A DNA stretch of 64,000 nucleotides from Vampirovibrio sp041737375 (GCF_041737375.1 NZ_JBGSRV010000008.1:124001-188000), one strand, 5' to 3'. Positions 17,805 to 26,529 are shown, numbered from the stretch's first letter. Numbers and translations: made by a program. The notes: generated from the letters alone by a model not told the origin.

Positions 17805-20084
17805 ATGATCGCTCTACAGGGTTATGAGCCAGAGGGGCTGCTGAACGCTTTGTTTCAGCAAGCCTGTGCAGGTCTGGCCATTGTTAGTAAGGACGGGTTT
17901 TTTTTAAGCGTCAATCCACGCTTTTGTGACATTACCGGATACTCTGAAGCGGAACTTCTGGAGCGAACCTTTGCCAGTATTACGTTTTCGGATGATCTGG
18001 AGCTGGACTTAAGTCAGGCTGCACTGCTATTTCAGGGGCAAATTGCCCAGTATGAAATAGAGAAGCGTTATATTCATAAAAACGGAACCATTGTTTGGGT
18101 TAGCCTTTCCTGCTCGGTGTTTGATGCCTGTAAGGGGCTGGGTTTGGCCGTGGTGCAGGAAATCAGCCTGAGAAAGCAAAGGGAGCAGGAGCTTCAACAG
18201 AGCCAGCAGCAGTTTCAGCGGATTATTGCCGGTTCCAACGAAGGTTTTTTTGATTGGGATTTGGTCACAAACACCATGTACTGGAGTGAGCGGCTTTATC
18301 ACATTCTGGGGATTTCTTCCAATGATTACCCCGCTAATCTGGAGACCTTGCTCTATTTTGTGCTGGCGGAAGATCGGGAACGAAAGCGAGCGTCAATTCA
18401 GCATGTCATAGCCACGGGTATTCCCTTGGTGGAGGAGTTTCGGATTCGCCAGCCAGCTGGTAAAATCCTGACGCTTCGATGTCGTGCCCAGCCGGAAGCC
18501 GATGCAAAAGGCCATGTCGTTCGACTTTCGGGAATGTTAACGGACATTACCGAAAACAGGCAACAGGAAGAGACTTTAAAGTTTAGTGAAGCCCACTTTC
18601 GGTTTGTGACTGATACGGTGCCTTTAACGATTTGGCTGACCAACGATCAGCTGGAAATCACTTATCTTAATTTGCCGTGGTTTGAATTTACCGGCCAATC
18701 TTTTAATGAGGTTCTGAATCTGGGGTGGCTGGATAAAGTCCATCCAGACGATCGCGAGGCAACCCGTCTTCTTTTTTTCCAAACCGCCAGCCAACGCCAA
18801 AAAGTCCAGCTGGAATACCGCTTAATGCGCAAAGACGGTGTTTATTGTCACATGTCGTCTGTGGGGGCACCCTTGCTGCACCCCGATGGTGTTTTTCAAG
18901 GTTACATTGGTTATGTCATTGATATTTCTGAAAGAAAGCAGGTAGAGGCCGCCGTTTACCAGAGTGAGGAAAACTGGCGGGTCATGGCCAATTCGATACC
19001 TCAGTTTGCATGGATGGCGGACGCTGAGGGACGAATTTTCTGGTTTAACCAGCGGTATTACGATTACACGGGGCTTCCGTTTTCTGAAATAGAAGGTTGG
19101 GCATGGACCCGACTGATTCATGAGACTCAGGCCGAATCGGTGATTCACACCCTTCATTTGGCCTGGGAAACTGGAGAGCCCTGGGAGGCTACTTTTCTGC
19201 TGCGAGGGAATGAAGGGCATTATCGGTGGTTTTTATCCCGTGCCATGCCCATTCGGAACGCTCAAGGGCTGATTACCCGCTGGTTTGGTACGCATACCGA
19301 TGTAACCGAGCTTCAGGAGACTCAGGATGCGTTGAAGCAAAGTGAAAGAAAGCTGGCCCGGAGTAATCGGGATTTGGAGCAATTTGCGGCCATTGCCTCT
19401 CATGATTTGCAAGCGCCATTACGCAAGGCCAAAACCTTTTGCGACATGATTCACGAAAGAGTCAAAGATCAGCTGGATGCTGAATCGCTGATGCTAATGG
19501 AGCGGGTTCATGCCTCGTTAGAAAGTATGCAGGCTTTGATTAGCGATTTATTGCTGCTTTCCAAAGTCTCCAGAGAGCCCAAAACTTTTCAATCGGTTGA
19601 TTTATGGGCTGTGGTGCAGCAGGTGTTGCTGACCTTATCGGATTTGATTGAAGAAAAAGAGGCGAGTATTCAGCTGGGTCCACTGGAAACGGTGTATGGC
19701 GATCCTGATCAGCTGGCCCAATTGTTCCAAAACCTTTTACAAAACGCCCTGAAGTACCAACCGGAAGCTCAAAAACCGGTGGTGGATATCCAGGTGTTTC
19801 CGTCAGAGCTTCAACGGTGTCAGATTGTGATTAGCGACAATGGCATCGGCTTTTCACCAGAGAAGGCTGAGCATATTTTCAGGCCCTTTGAGCGCTTGCA
19901 TGGCAAGCAAAGCCCTTACGATGGCAACGGCATCGGACTGGCGATTTGTCAGCGCATTGTAGAGCGCCATGGGGGACGGATTTGGGCGCATAGCGAAGTG
20001 GGCCAAGGTGCTACTTTTACGGTACTGTTGCCCAAAGACCCTCGCCACAATGAAATTTGGGATACTCAATTTCAATTGGCTTGA
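17805..20084 (+). CDS. PAS-domain sensor histidine kinase, 759 aa
   Basis: Four PAS/PAC units can be followed at about residues 10-125, 140-255, 265-385 and 390-505 (repeated endings 'VVQEISLRKQ', 'MLTDITENRQ', 'YVIDISERKQ', 'THTDVTELQE'). The HisKA domain has His533 in ASHDLQAPLRK, the wording typical of phytochrome-type and cyanobacterial kinases. The ATPase domain shows LFQNLLQNALKYQ, ISDNGIGFSPEKAEHIF and GNGIGLAICQRIVERHGG. No transmembrane segment is present, so it is probably a cytosolic sensor of light, redox or ligand. No response regulator is adjacent (orphan kinase). The last 13 bp overlap galE on the other strand. Confidence 0.93.
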   Translation: MIALQGYEPEGLLNALFQQACAGLAIVSKDGFFLSVNPRFCDITGYSEAELLERTFASITFSDDLELDLSQAALLFQGQIAQYEIEKRYIHKNGTIVWVSLSCSVFDACKGLGLAVVQEISLRKQREQELQQSQQQFQRIIAGSNEGFFDWDLVTNTMYWSERLYHILGISSNDYPANLETLLYFVLAEDRERKRASIQHVIATGIPLVEEFRIRQPAGKILTLRCRAQPEADAKGHVVRLSGMLTDITENRQQEETLKFSEAHFRFVTDTVPLTIWLTNDQLEITYLNLPWFEFTGQSFNEVLNLGWLDKVHPDDREATRLLFFQTASQRQKVQLEYRLMRKDGVYCHMSSVGAPLLHPDGVFQGYIGYVIDISERKQVEAAVYQSEENWRVMANSIPQFAWMADAEGRIFWFNQRYYDYTGLPFSEIEGWAWTRLIHETQAESVIHTLHLAWETGEPWEATFLLRGNEGHYRWFLSRAMPIRNAQGLITRWFGTHTDVTELQETQDALKQSERKLARSNRDLEQFAAIASHDLQAPLRKAKTFCDMIHERVKDQLDAESLMLMERVHASLESMQALISDLLLLSKVSREPKTFQSVDLWAVVQQVLLTLSDLIEEKEASIQLGPLETVYGDPDQLAQLFQNLLQNALKYQPEAQKPVVDIQVFPSELQRCQIVISDNGIGFSPEKAEHIFRPFERLHGKQSPYDGNGIGLAICQRIVERHGGRIWAHSEVGQGATFTVLLPKDPRHNEIWDTQFQLA

Positions 20085-21340
20085 TGAAAGTCTGTGTTGC
20101 GCATGTTGTAAGAAGATTTCAGGTGCTTTTCTGTTTTGAACAAGGCTTGTAATCGATTAAGCCAACTGGGCTTTGCCTGAAAGCGAGGCGATTGCTCCCA
20201 TTGCCAAGCGGTTTTGATGATTTGATTTAAATCATGACGGGGTGCCCAGCCTAGCGTTTTTTGAGCCTGATCGTAGCTAGCCACCAGCCGATCGGGGTCG
20301 CCTTCCCGTCGAGGGGCTTGTTCTACCTGAATGGGTTTTCCGGTGATGGTTCTGCATGCCTCAATCACCTCTCGCACTGAATTGCCGGTTCCCGTTCCCA
20401 AATTCAGGGCCAACCCGGTGTTTGGATGCTGTTCCAGATAATTGAGGGCTTTGATGTGGGCGTCAGCCAAATCCTGGATATGGATATAATCTCGAATGCA
20501 GGTGCCGTCCGGGGTGTTATAGTCATTTCCAAATTGCTGGATGGCCCTTTTTTGCCCTTTGGCCACTTGTAATACCAAAGGGATCAAATGGCTTTCATTG
20601 CGGTGGGCTTCCCCTAGTTTGCCAGCTTCATCGGCGCCTGCCGCGTTGAAGTATCTTAAAGCCACATAATCCATTTTTCCGGCTTCTTTCAGTTGGGCCA
20701 AGCTTTGCTCCATGTTGAGTTTGGAAGCGCCATAGTTGTTGATGGGTCTGGTTGGGCTGGTTTCCACAATGGGCACTTCAGTGGGGTTGCCATACACGGC
20801 GGCTGTGGATGAGAACACAAAGCGCTTTACTCCTTTGTTTAGCGCAGATTTCAACAGCTGAATGGTCTGGCTCACGTTATTGTCCAGATACTTCATAGGA
20901 TCTTCCTGAGATTCGGATACCGAAGCGCTGGCCGCAAAATGGACAATCGCTTTTACTTTAAATCGGCCCATCAGGCCCTGAACCTTTCCATCTCCCACTT
21001 TGGCTTTGACAAAGCGAATCCGCCCAGGGTAGCGCTTTTTGAGTGCCTGAATGGCCCCGAGATGCCCCTCCGATAAGTCATCAAGGACTACTACTTTTTG
21101 GCAAGCCGGTTTTTGCATCAAATATTCATTCACAAAATGGCTACCAATATAGCCCGCTCCGCCAGTGACCAGAATGAATTCGTCATTGGATACTTTCGAT
21201 ATTTTTGATAGTTTCGATTTTTGGCTTCCTGAAAATGGCACAACCGGGCAAAGTGCCTGCTTATTGGCCATGCTGGGCGCTTGATTGCGTTTTGCCAGAT
21301 AGGAATTAACCCGCTTTTCTACCGGAAATCCAAGTTGCAT
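20072..21340 (-). CDS. galE: UDP-glucose 4-epimerase with N-terminal extension
   Basis: 422 residues, against ~340 in most GalE. The catalytic core starts near residue 54 with FILVTGGAGYIGSH (NAD-binding Rossmann motif) and has the active-site pair SSTAAVYG ... YGASKLNMEQ, plus RYFNAAGAD and RDYIHIQDLADAH. It interconverts UDP-glucose and UDP-galactose for surface polysaccharides. The first ~53 residues are an extra polar, basic region holding VVPFSGSQKSK, and the C-terminus has ~30 more residues than usual. A core-only start is not favoured: the first in-core ATG is well inside the fold. Confidence 0.9.
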   Translation of the reverse strand: MQLGFPVEKRVNSYLAKRNQAPSMANKQALCPVVPFSGSQKSKLSKISKVSNDEFILVTGGAGYIGSHFVNEYLMQKPACQKVVVLDDLSEGHLGAIQALKKRYPGRIRFVKAKVGDGKVQGLMGRFKVKAIVHFAASASVSESQEDPMKYLDNNVSQTIQLLKSALNKGVKRFVFSSTAAVYGNPTEVPIVETSPTRPINNYGASKLNMEQSLAQLKEAGKMDYVALRYFNAAGADEAGKLGEAHRNESHLIPLVLQVAKGQKRAIQQFGNDYNTPDGTCIRDYIHIQDLADAHIKALNYLEQHPNTGLALNLGTGTGNSVREVIEACRTITGKPIQVEQAPRREGDPDRLVASYDQAQKTLGWAPRHDLNQIIKTAWQWEQSPRFQAKPSWLNRLQALFKTEKHLKSSYNMRNTDFHQAN

Positions 21341-21525
21341 AATCCACCATCCTCCTCATTCCTTTTATAATTCCCAACTGGATTTTAGCGCTGTGGTAGG
21401 CGGAAATCCAGCGGTATGTCATTGGGCGCACTGTTCTAAGCGGGGCTGTATTTGTTAATGCAATAATGTTAAAATTGCCAGCTGTCATAGCTGAAGTCTG
21501 TTCCACTTTTACAAGGAGAAATCGG

Positions 21526-22671
21526 TTGCAGCGCGCTCATCGGATTTACAGTATTGATGTGTTACGTGGGCTGGTGATTGTTTTGATGACCGTTGATCAC
21601 GCCCGTGAGTTCTTTTTCAGAACCATTTCACTGGGCGATCCCATGGCCGTGGCCGGTTTACCGGTTGAGGTTTTTTTGACGCGCTGGATGACCCATTTCT
21701 GCGCCCCCACTTTTGTGTTTCTAGCCGGTTTGTCCGCTTATTTGTATGGCCAAAAAGCGGGAATCACCAAGGCTGATCTCTCTTCTTTTTTGCTGAAACG
21801 AGCTTCTGTGTTGATTTTACTGGAACTCACTGTCATCAGCTTTGCCTGGACCTTTGTGCTGTCTCCCCTGAAAATTTATTTACAGGTCATTTGGGCCATT
21901 GGGGTGGGCATGGTTTGTCTGGCTGGCATGATTTGGTTGCCTACCACTGTGATTACGGTGCTAACGGTGTTGCTGATAGCGGCCCACCCTTTGCTGAACG
22001 ACATCCGGTTTCCGGTGCATAGCGCCATGCATGCCTTATGGTCGGTGCTGCATCAGCGCAATTTAATTCCGGTGACCGAGGCCTTGTTGGTGCGCACTTC
22101 CTACCCTGTATTGCCCTGGATTGGCATTATGGGAGCGGGTTATCTCAGTGGGCGCATTTTTTCACCCGCTTATCCGCTGGAGAAGCGGAAGCGCTGGCTG
22201 GTGTGGGGTGGGGCGGCGTTGTTATTGGGTTATGGGGTGCTGCGGCTTTGCAACGGTTACGGGGAGGCCAGTCCGTTTGTGGTGTATGCGGGGCAGCCTG
22301 TGCAAACCTTCATGTCGTTTTTAAACCCCACCAAGTATCCGCCCTCTTTACTGTTCGCCTTAATGACTTTGGGGGCTACCGGTCTTGCGCTTGCTTGGCT
22401 GGAGCGACCTTTGGGTGCTTTGAGCCAAGTGCTTTTACAGTTTGGGCGGGTGCCTATGTTTTATTATATTTTGCATTTGTACTTGCTGCATGGGGCCGCT
22501 TGGCTTGCAGGTTTGCTTTTGGGGCTTCCGCCTTCTCAAAAGTTTAATGTGCCGCATGTGGGTGTGGTTTGGCTGATTGCCTTGATGGCCTTGCTGGTGG
22601 CCTACCCCATGGTTCGGTGGTTCGCGGCGGTTAAAGCCGCTCGTCCCCGCAGCTGGTTACGCTATATCTAG
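21526..22671 (+). CDS. DUF1624-type multi-pass membrane protein (acyltransferase-like)
   Basis: I prefer the TTG at 21526, which has AAGGAG 8 nt upstream and starts MQRAHRIYSIDVLRG; an ATG at 21466 has no ribosome site. SIDVLRGLVIVLMTVDH and the following RWMTHFCAPTFVFLAGLSAYL are hallmark segments of DUF1624, relatives of heparan-alpha-glucosaminide N-acetyltransferase, with the conserved Asp-His in the first membrane helix. Ten or so hydrophobic helices are visible, including LGRVPMFYYILHLYLLHG-like text near the C-terminus. It probably transfers acyl groups to an envelope sugar; the substrate is unknown. It lies next to galE (divergent), which fits cell-surface glycan work. Confidence 0.8.
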   Translation: MQRAHRIYSIDVLRGLVIVLMTVDHAREFFFRTISLGDPMAVAGLPVEVFLTRWMTHFCAPTFVFLAGLSAYLYGQKAGITKADLSSFLLKRASVLILLELTVISFAWTFVLSPLKIYLQVIWAIGVGMVCLAGMIWLPTTVITVLTVLLIAAHPLLNDIRFPVHSAMHALWSVLHQRNLIPVTEALLVRTSYPVLPWIGIMGAGYLSGRIFSPAYPLEKRKRWLVWGGAALLLGYGVLRLCNGYGEASPFVVYAGQPVQTFMSFLNPTKYPPSLLFALMTLGATGLALAWLERPLGALSQVLLQFGRVPMFYYILHLYLLHGAAWLAGLLLGLPPSQKFNVPHVGVVWLIALMALLVAYPMVRWFAAVKAARPRSWLRYI

Positions 22672-22887
22672 CGGAATGAATTCAGGCGGCCTCAGACATG
22701 GGCGGTGCTTTTTGATTAAATCAGGTCAGTGATTGCGGGTGTTCGTGCTACCATAATGGTGTCCTTTCAATAATTAACGTTTGCGAATGGACTTGAGCCC
22801 TTGAGAGCTTCTATTTCAAGGGCTCTTTATGATGTAGACATTCTGCAACAATACCCGGAAGCCTCTTATTTCAGGAGAGGAATAACC

Positions 22888-23160
22888 ATGTGCAATAATC
22901 ATGACGTACCCATCAGCGACCCTCAGGGGCAAGAATGCCATGTGGCAAACCCGGTTGGAATGGACTTGGCGGACTTTGTAGCATTGGCCCAGAATGACCG
23001 GGAAACTGCCATTCAAGTGTTTATGAAAGACGTTCCTTCTGCTTATCTGGATGAAGCCAACCGCCCCTTATTGGAGCAAGCCTTTGATGGCTACATTGCC
23101 TTTTTGAATGAACAACAGCAGCAGCAAGCCCCACAGGAGAAAAAGCATGTCCCTTGCTAA
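22888..23160 (+). CDS. Small acidic hypothetical protein, 90 aa (paralogue 1)
   Basis: ATG at 22888 has AGGAGAGG upstream, giving MCNNHDVPISDPQG at the start. The core MDLADFVALAQNDRETAIQVF and LLEQAFDGYIAFLNEQ matches the next gene's AEFIALAERDRDAAIALM and LLDAVAFDGFIASLKG, so the two are tandem duplicates. No known family. It has several His/Cys at the N-terminus and a polyglutamine stretch near the end. It overlaps the next gene by 14 bp, the first of a three-gene operon. Confidence 0.65.
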   Translation: MCNNHDVPISDPQGQECHVANPVGMDLADFVALAQNDRETAIQVFMKDVPSAYLDEANRPLLEQAFDGYIAFLNEQQQQQAPQEKKHVPC

Positions 23161-23383
23161 GGAAGCCCCTATTCAGGCGTGTTTAGCGGAGCCGGTTGCT
23201 GAATTGAGTGATGCCGAGTTTATCGCTTTGGCAGAACGGGACCGGGATGCCGCGATTGCCTTGATGTGGCCGGAGCCGGAAGAGCAAGCGGCTATGAAGC
23301 TGCTGGATGCGGTGGCCTTTGATGGGTTTATCGCTTCTCTCAAAGGAAAATTGGCGGAGCAATCCTTGCCAAAGGCTGATTAA
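23147..23383 (+). CDS. Small acidic hypothetical protein, 78 aa (paralogue 2)
   Basis: ATG at 23147 has ACAGGAG 8 nt upstream; an earlier in-frame ATG at 23108 would overlap more and lacks a ribosome site. It is homologous to the gene just before it through the pattern FhALAxxDRxxAI ... FDGaIAxLxxx. Function unknown. Its TAA stop directly abuts the ATG of the following gene (TAAATG), so all three genes are likely one operon. Confidence 0.65.
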   Translation: MSLAKEAPIQACLAEPVAELSDAEFIALAERDRDAAIALMWPEPEEQAAMKLLDAVAFDGFIASLKGKLAEQSLPKAD

Positions 23384-23848
23384 ATGAGCAAGCCCCCGCC
23401 CCCAGAGAAAAAACCAGTGTACGTTCAGTTCAATGATAAGTTACTGGATGTTCCCTGCCTGCTGGTTCAGAAAGGCAAGGCTCAGCGCAAGTTTATTGAT
23501 GCCCGCTGGATTTATCTCAAGTCCACCGACACCTCATACGAGGACAGTGAGTTCTACGAGCAGTTTGACGCTTGGCTGAAAGACATTTTGAAGTACTTTA
23601 AACCGGTGGAAGGCAACGATTACGTCACTTGGCGCCGGGTTGACTTTCCGGAGAAAAAGCCCCGACACGATATCGCCTTTCGCTTTGATCTCGCGGTGGA
23701 CATTGGCGGGTTTTTCTTTGCGGATATGGAGAAGGTGAGGCCCGAAGAAGCGCTGGATATGATTTTTGAGGTGTTGAAAGATTTTAAGCTGATTTCCTGG
23801 GAGGACGAGGAGGAAGGCGAGATTTTGATTCGATCCCGCAAAAAGTAA
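23384..23848 (+). CDS. Hypothetical protein, 154 aa
   Basis: Starts at the ATG directly after the previous stop, so it depends on translational coupling. The protein is soluble, mixed alpha/beta by eye (KKPVYVQFNDKLLDVPCLLV, HDIAFRFDLAVDIGGFFFAD) and ends with an acidic patch EDEEEGE before IRSRKK. Not recognised. The two upstream small paralogues may be its partners. It is the last host gene before the integrated element. Confidence 0.65.
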   Translation: MSKPPPPEKKPVYVQFNDKLLDVPCLLVQKGKAQRKFIDARWIYLKSTDTSYEDSEFYEQFDAWLKDILKYFKPVEGNDYVTWRRVDFPEKKPRHDIAFRFDLAVDIGGFFFADMEKVRPEEALDMIFEVLKDFKLISWEDEEEGEILIRSRKK

Positions 23849-23924
23849 TCAAGTTTATGGGCGTTGGGTGCTTTTTAGGGCAAATCTCGTTTTTCGTGTG
23901 AGTGAGCTTGAGAATCCACGCAAA

Positions 23925-24077
23925 TTAAAACACCCCCGGATTCTTTGTAATCCTGTGGGAGTGTGACGTTTCGGAGTTTAGGAATATGGGCGCTACTGGA
24001 CTTGAACCAGTGACTTCCACCGTGTGAAGGTGGCACTCTACCGCTGAGTTAAGCGCATCTGGCGTACGTTTTGCCAT
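23925..24077 (-). CDS. Short ORF across attL; displaced 5' end of the integrase reading frame?
   Basis: A 50-codon frame starts at ATG 24077 with AGGAG 8 nt upstream and a promoter-like TTGAAC / 18 bp / TATGAT (24164-24169, 24140-24145). It begins MAKRTPDALNS, runs antisense to nothing known through the tRNA copy, and stops in host DNA two bases past the repeat. In the excised circle the same start would continue for about 30 further codons at the integrase side, in the frame one base ahead of the integrase, and would meet a slippery A7 tract. I read it as a remnant or leader of the integrase; it may also be non-coding. Confidence 0.4.
   Translation of the reverse strand: MAKRTPDALNSAVECHLHTVEVTGSSPVAPIFLNSETSHSHRITKNPGVF
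23927..24056. repeat. attL: 130-bp direct repeat, left copy
   Basis: Identical over 130 bp to 31764-31893. It contains 69 of the 71 tRNA-Val bases (23988-24056) plus the tRNA's downstream hairpin terminator (23927-23965 region). Identity stops at a T/A difference on the left and at AT versus CC on the right. Confidence 0.95.
23988..24056 (-). pseudogene. Truncated tRNA-Val copy within attL
   Basis: Matches the complete tRNA-Val(CAC) of the right end from base 3 to the 3' end, but its first two bases are AT rather than GG, so the acceptor stem cannot close. It lacks the host tRNA promoter. It is the element-borne copy of the attachment site. Confidence 0.85.
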
Positions 24078-24139
24078 TTTTGTTTCTCCTGACCTTTGCT
24101 TGAATGTTGAAGTTTTGTTGAACTTGTTATTGGATCGGG

Positions 24140-24169
24140 ATCATATGGCACATCCGAAGCAAGGTTCAA
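24140..24169 (-). promoter_or_regulatory. Outward-facing promoter at the left end of the element
   Basis: On the minus strand TTGAAC (24164-24169) is followed after 18 bp by TATGAT (24140-24145). About 60 bp downstream are AGGAG (24086-24090) and ATG (24077). In the integrated state it fires into attL; in a circle it would face the integrase gene. Confidence 0.5.
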
Positions 24170-24307
24170 GATGAGGTGCTTGTAGAGTCAGCCGCTTGTG
24201 TAGTCAAAAGAATGATGGGCAATGCCAACCTGTGCCAGTCAGAGATTCAGGAAAAAAACGGGCAAGCTCCTGTTAGAATCAGACAGTGCGGAACCGGAGG
24301 AAGTTTT

Positions 24308-24622
24308 ATGAATCGGATTAAAACTGGAGATATTGTTCGAGCATTTAAAAAAATATGGCCCCACATGACGGGCGATATGGTTCGCAAAGCGGAGCAGGCG
24401 CAAATGATTCGAGCCATCCGCAGCCCGTTTTCAGATCGATCAGGCTTATTTTATGATTCCGACAGCATTAAGTCCTTCGTTCAAAAGCAGGTACTGCAAA
24501 AAGAAATTACCCCCGACCAAGCCCGAATCGTTTTGGCCGAGCTGGGAATCAATCAGACCCCATTGAGATTGCCTAACCCAATAATATATTTACCCCTGGT
24601 TACCATCCGAGCTCAAGGCTAA
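24308..24622 (+). CDS. Element-borne hypothetical protein, 104 aa
   Basis: ATG at 24308 is preceded by CGGAGGAAG, a strong site; a longer frame to 24176 is not supported. The protein begins MNRIKTGDIVRAFKKIWPHM and appears helical and basic, with the segment EITPDQARIVLAELGI near the end. Not recognised. Its end overlaps the end of the opposite-strand 73-aa gene by 33 bp. Nearest the left end of the element, it could be accessory or regulatory. Confidence 0.55.
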   Translation: MNRIKTGDIVRAFKKIWPHMTGDMVRKAEQAQMIRAIRSPFSDRSGLFYDSDSIKSFVQKQVLQKEITPDQARIVLAELGINQTPLRLPNPIIYLPLVTIRAQG

Positions 24623-24811
24623 GTTTGATTCCTCGGCCTTCAACTCTTCAAATATTTTCAACACTCTCTTTCTGAAATTTTCATCATTCCTGCACATTTC
24701 TAAAAACAGGGCATCGGAGATCAGCTCATCAAAGTTAATCAAGTTTTTTTCGGGCCCCTGGCTGAGCGCTTGCAGGCGCTTTCCGCCCTGATTATTCACT
24801 TGTGCTACCAT
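24590..24811 (-). CDS. Element-borne small hypothetical protein, 73 aa
   Basis: ATG at 24811 follows AAAGGAAAC; an alternative ATG at 24829 has no ribosome site. It begins MVAQVNNQGGKRLQALSQG and has an acidic helical core (INFDELISDALFLEMCRNDE, then FRKRVLKIFEELKAEES). No family is recognised; size and charge fit a small DNA-mimic, anti-repressor or immunity-type protein, but nothing proves this. It is transcribed opposite to most genes of the element, possibly divergent to the regulator at 25177. Confidence 0.5.
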   Translation of the reverse strand: MVAQVNNQGGKRLQALSQGPEKNLINFDELISDALFLEMCRNDENFRKRVLKIFEELKAEESNLALSSDGNQG

Positions 24812-24829
24812 TGTCTCGTTTCCTTTCAT

Positions 24830-25176
24830 TGTCGTTGCTATGCGGCTAACTGGATGGATGCCGAAGCCTCGACGGTTGCACCCGTCGGGGCTTCATCGTT
24901 TTGAGGGAGTACCAACGCCCCGCTCATGATTAGAAAATAAAGTGCCCCGTTCGATTGCTATGGTGTCCATAGGTTTTGTGGCTCGTTTGGTAAGCATCCA
25001 TTAGGTGTTCCATTAAGCCCTTAAATTCTCTCTATAACTAAGTTTAAAGCTTTTGTTTACGAAAACAATATATCTCGGCAAGTTGTTTATGTCAACAAAA
25101 AACTAAAACGCTTGCCAATGGATAGACTAACCTCTATATTGTTAAAGTGAACATTAACAATGAAAGGGCTTAGAAG
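24830..25176. promoter_or_regulatory. Control region with paired operators and a strong promoter
   Basis: 347 bp without a gene. Near the right end are two 16-bp dyads, TTGTTTACGAAAACAA (25053-25068) and TTGTTTATGTCAACAA (25083-25098), spaced 30 bp, about three helical turns. They are followed by TTGCCA (25112-25117), a 17-bp spacer and TATATT (25135-25140), a near-consensus promoter for the rightward operon. The arrangement suggests repression or activation by a dimeric regulator, perhaps the RHH protein encoded just downstream. Confidence 0.6.
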
Positions 25177-25401
25177 ATGCCAAGAGGCGGTTGGCGTGGA
25201 GGGGGAAGACCCCCAAAAACAGAGGGTGTAAAGCGTACCCTGTTGGGATGCCGGGTTAAGGATGACGTTAAAAACTGGCTTTATGCCGAAAAGGATCGAA
25301 CGGGCGCCAGCGTGGGGGAAATCGTAGACCTGGCCGTTACCGTACTCCAAGAGACACCAGCCCGCCATCTGCCGGAGGCGACAGTAGAAACGGAGGAGTA
25401 A
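25177..25401 (+). CDS. Ribbon-helix-helix-like regulator with AT-hook-like N-terminus, 74 aa
   Basis: Begins MPRGGWRGGGRPPKTEG, where GRPPK is AT-hook-like, then KRTLLGCRVKDDVKNWLYAE and GASVGEIVDLAVTVLQE, matching the strand-helix-helix pattern of Arc/CopG proteins. It is the first gene after the promoter and operator pair, so autoregulation is likely. Its C-terminus is acidic. A second element protein (30225-30635) shares the GRPKG plus hydrophobic-V-x-WL arrangement, so the two may recognise related sites. Confidence 0.65.
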   Translation: MPRGGWRGGGRPPKTEGVKRTLLGCRVKDDVKNWLYAEKDRTGASVGEIVDLAVTVLQETPARHLPEATVETEE

Positions 25402-25406
25402 ACGCC

Positions 25407-25553
25407 ATGGCCAATTTCAAGCGTAGGAAAACCCGACGCAACGTGCGTTGCACCATGTGTACCCAGTCCCGCTTTCTCGGTAATAACAAAGGCCGCTACA
25501 AGGCGAAAGAGGAAGCGTCCCGAAAGGCGGATGCTTTTGATGGGGAGACGTAA
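25407..25553 (+). CDS. Very small basic protein, 48 aa
   Basis: ATG at 25407 is preceded by GGAGGAG. The product is basic at the front (MANFKRRKTRRNVR), has a CTMC pair, then RYKAKEEASRKADAFDGET. It may bind nucleic acid, or a metal through the two cysteines. It lies 5 bp after the RHH gene and so is in the same operon. Unknown family. Confidence 0.55.
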   Translation: MANFKRRKTRRNVRCTMCTQSRFLGNNKGRYKAKEEASRKADAFDGET

Positions 25554-25724
25554 GGACACCCAGCGGATGGAATGCCTTATGGGTCCTTCCAGGGATAGGG
25601 GATCTGGCGGGTGACGCGCAACCCCGGAAGGCTGAGATGAATATCAAAAAAAATATTATTTCGTTTCGTTTTGCAAGGTTGAAGATTTAAACAGAGGTTA
25701 TAACTTGGAGTCCACAGGAAGGCT

Positions 25725-26522
25725 ATGACAGGCAAGAGACTAACAATTGGTCCTTACATGGATCAGCCCTATGGTCCGAATCCGCATTATCTTGATCCAA
25801 AAAAGGGGCGGCTCATGTGCGATATTCCCTTTTCTGAAATAAAAGAAGGAGGCTTTTATCAATTTGAAATAATGCAAGCCGCAGCAGAACTCTTCTATCT
25901 GTTCAACGGTAGTTTAAAAGCCACAGCTTTTTATGAAAAGTTTTTTCGATATGAATTTATAGATTTACGTTCTGCTTTTATTGAAAACGATTATAAAAAA
26001 TGGCCCCTACGGCGTTATAAGCTTCTACAGGACGATAAAGAGAAAATAGATTTTTTTGAATATTCGGAGCAACTACAAGCGTTGCTTGTGAGCATTGCTA
26101 TGGCTTGGGATAGGGAAACCCCTATAAGTCTTGGGGACCTACTCAAAACCTTTTCAGCGGCTCCTATTATGAGCCAAGCCCTTTATAATCAATTCCTTGA
26201 GAACCCACCAGCTTTCTCCTATTCCCTTCCAAAATATCCGGGTTATGAAGAGTACATAAAATCAAAAATTGAAACGATCAATATTGTTAATTCACAGCCA
26301 AAACTGACGGGAATGCGAAATAAAATTTATGAGCTGCTGTTAAGCAATCGAGAAGGTCTGACAGTTAAAGACTTATGCCGCTTGCTTCCCAATAACAATG
26401 AAGGCGAAAGACCAGAGAGCACGATTACTGTGAACCTGGGCGAACTTCGAAATCAAGGTTTAGCTCATCCTAAAGACGACAGACCTCGCGGAAAAATATG
26501 GGTTTTTACCGGTTATTTGTAA
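25725..26522 (+). CDS. Element protein with winged-helix-like C-terminus, 265 aa
   Basis: The ATG follows AGGAAGG. The gene is visibly more A/T-rich than its neighbours, suggesting separate origin. The N-terminal ~190 residues are unrecognised and rich in aromatic residues. The C-terminal ~70 residues (MRNKIYELLLSNREGLTVKD, then LGELRNQGLAHPKDDRPRG and IWVFTGYL) look like a winged helix that reads DNA. Iteron-like repeats start 8 bp after its stop, so an initiator or copy-control role is possible but unproven. Confidence 0.6.
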   Translation: MTGKRLTIGPYMDQPYGPNPHYLDPKKGRLMCDIPFSEIKEGGFYQFEIMQAAAELFYLFNGSLKATAFYEKFFRYEFIDLRSAFIENDYKKWPLRRYKLLQDDKEKIDFFEYSEQLQALLVSIAMAWDRETPISLGDLLKTFSAAPIMSQALYNQFLENPPAFSYSLPKYPGYEEYIKSKIETINIVNSQPKLTGMRNKIYELLLSNREGLTVKDLCRLLPNNNEGERPESTITVNLGELRNQGLAHPKDDRPRGKIWVFTGYL

Positions 26523-26529
26523 CAAAATA

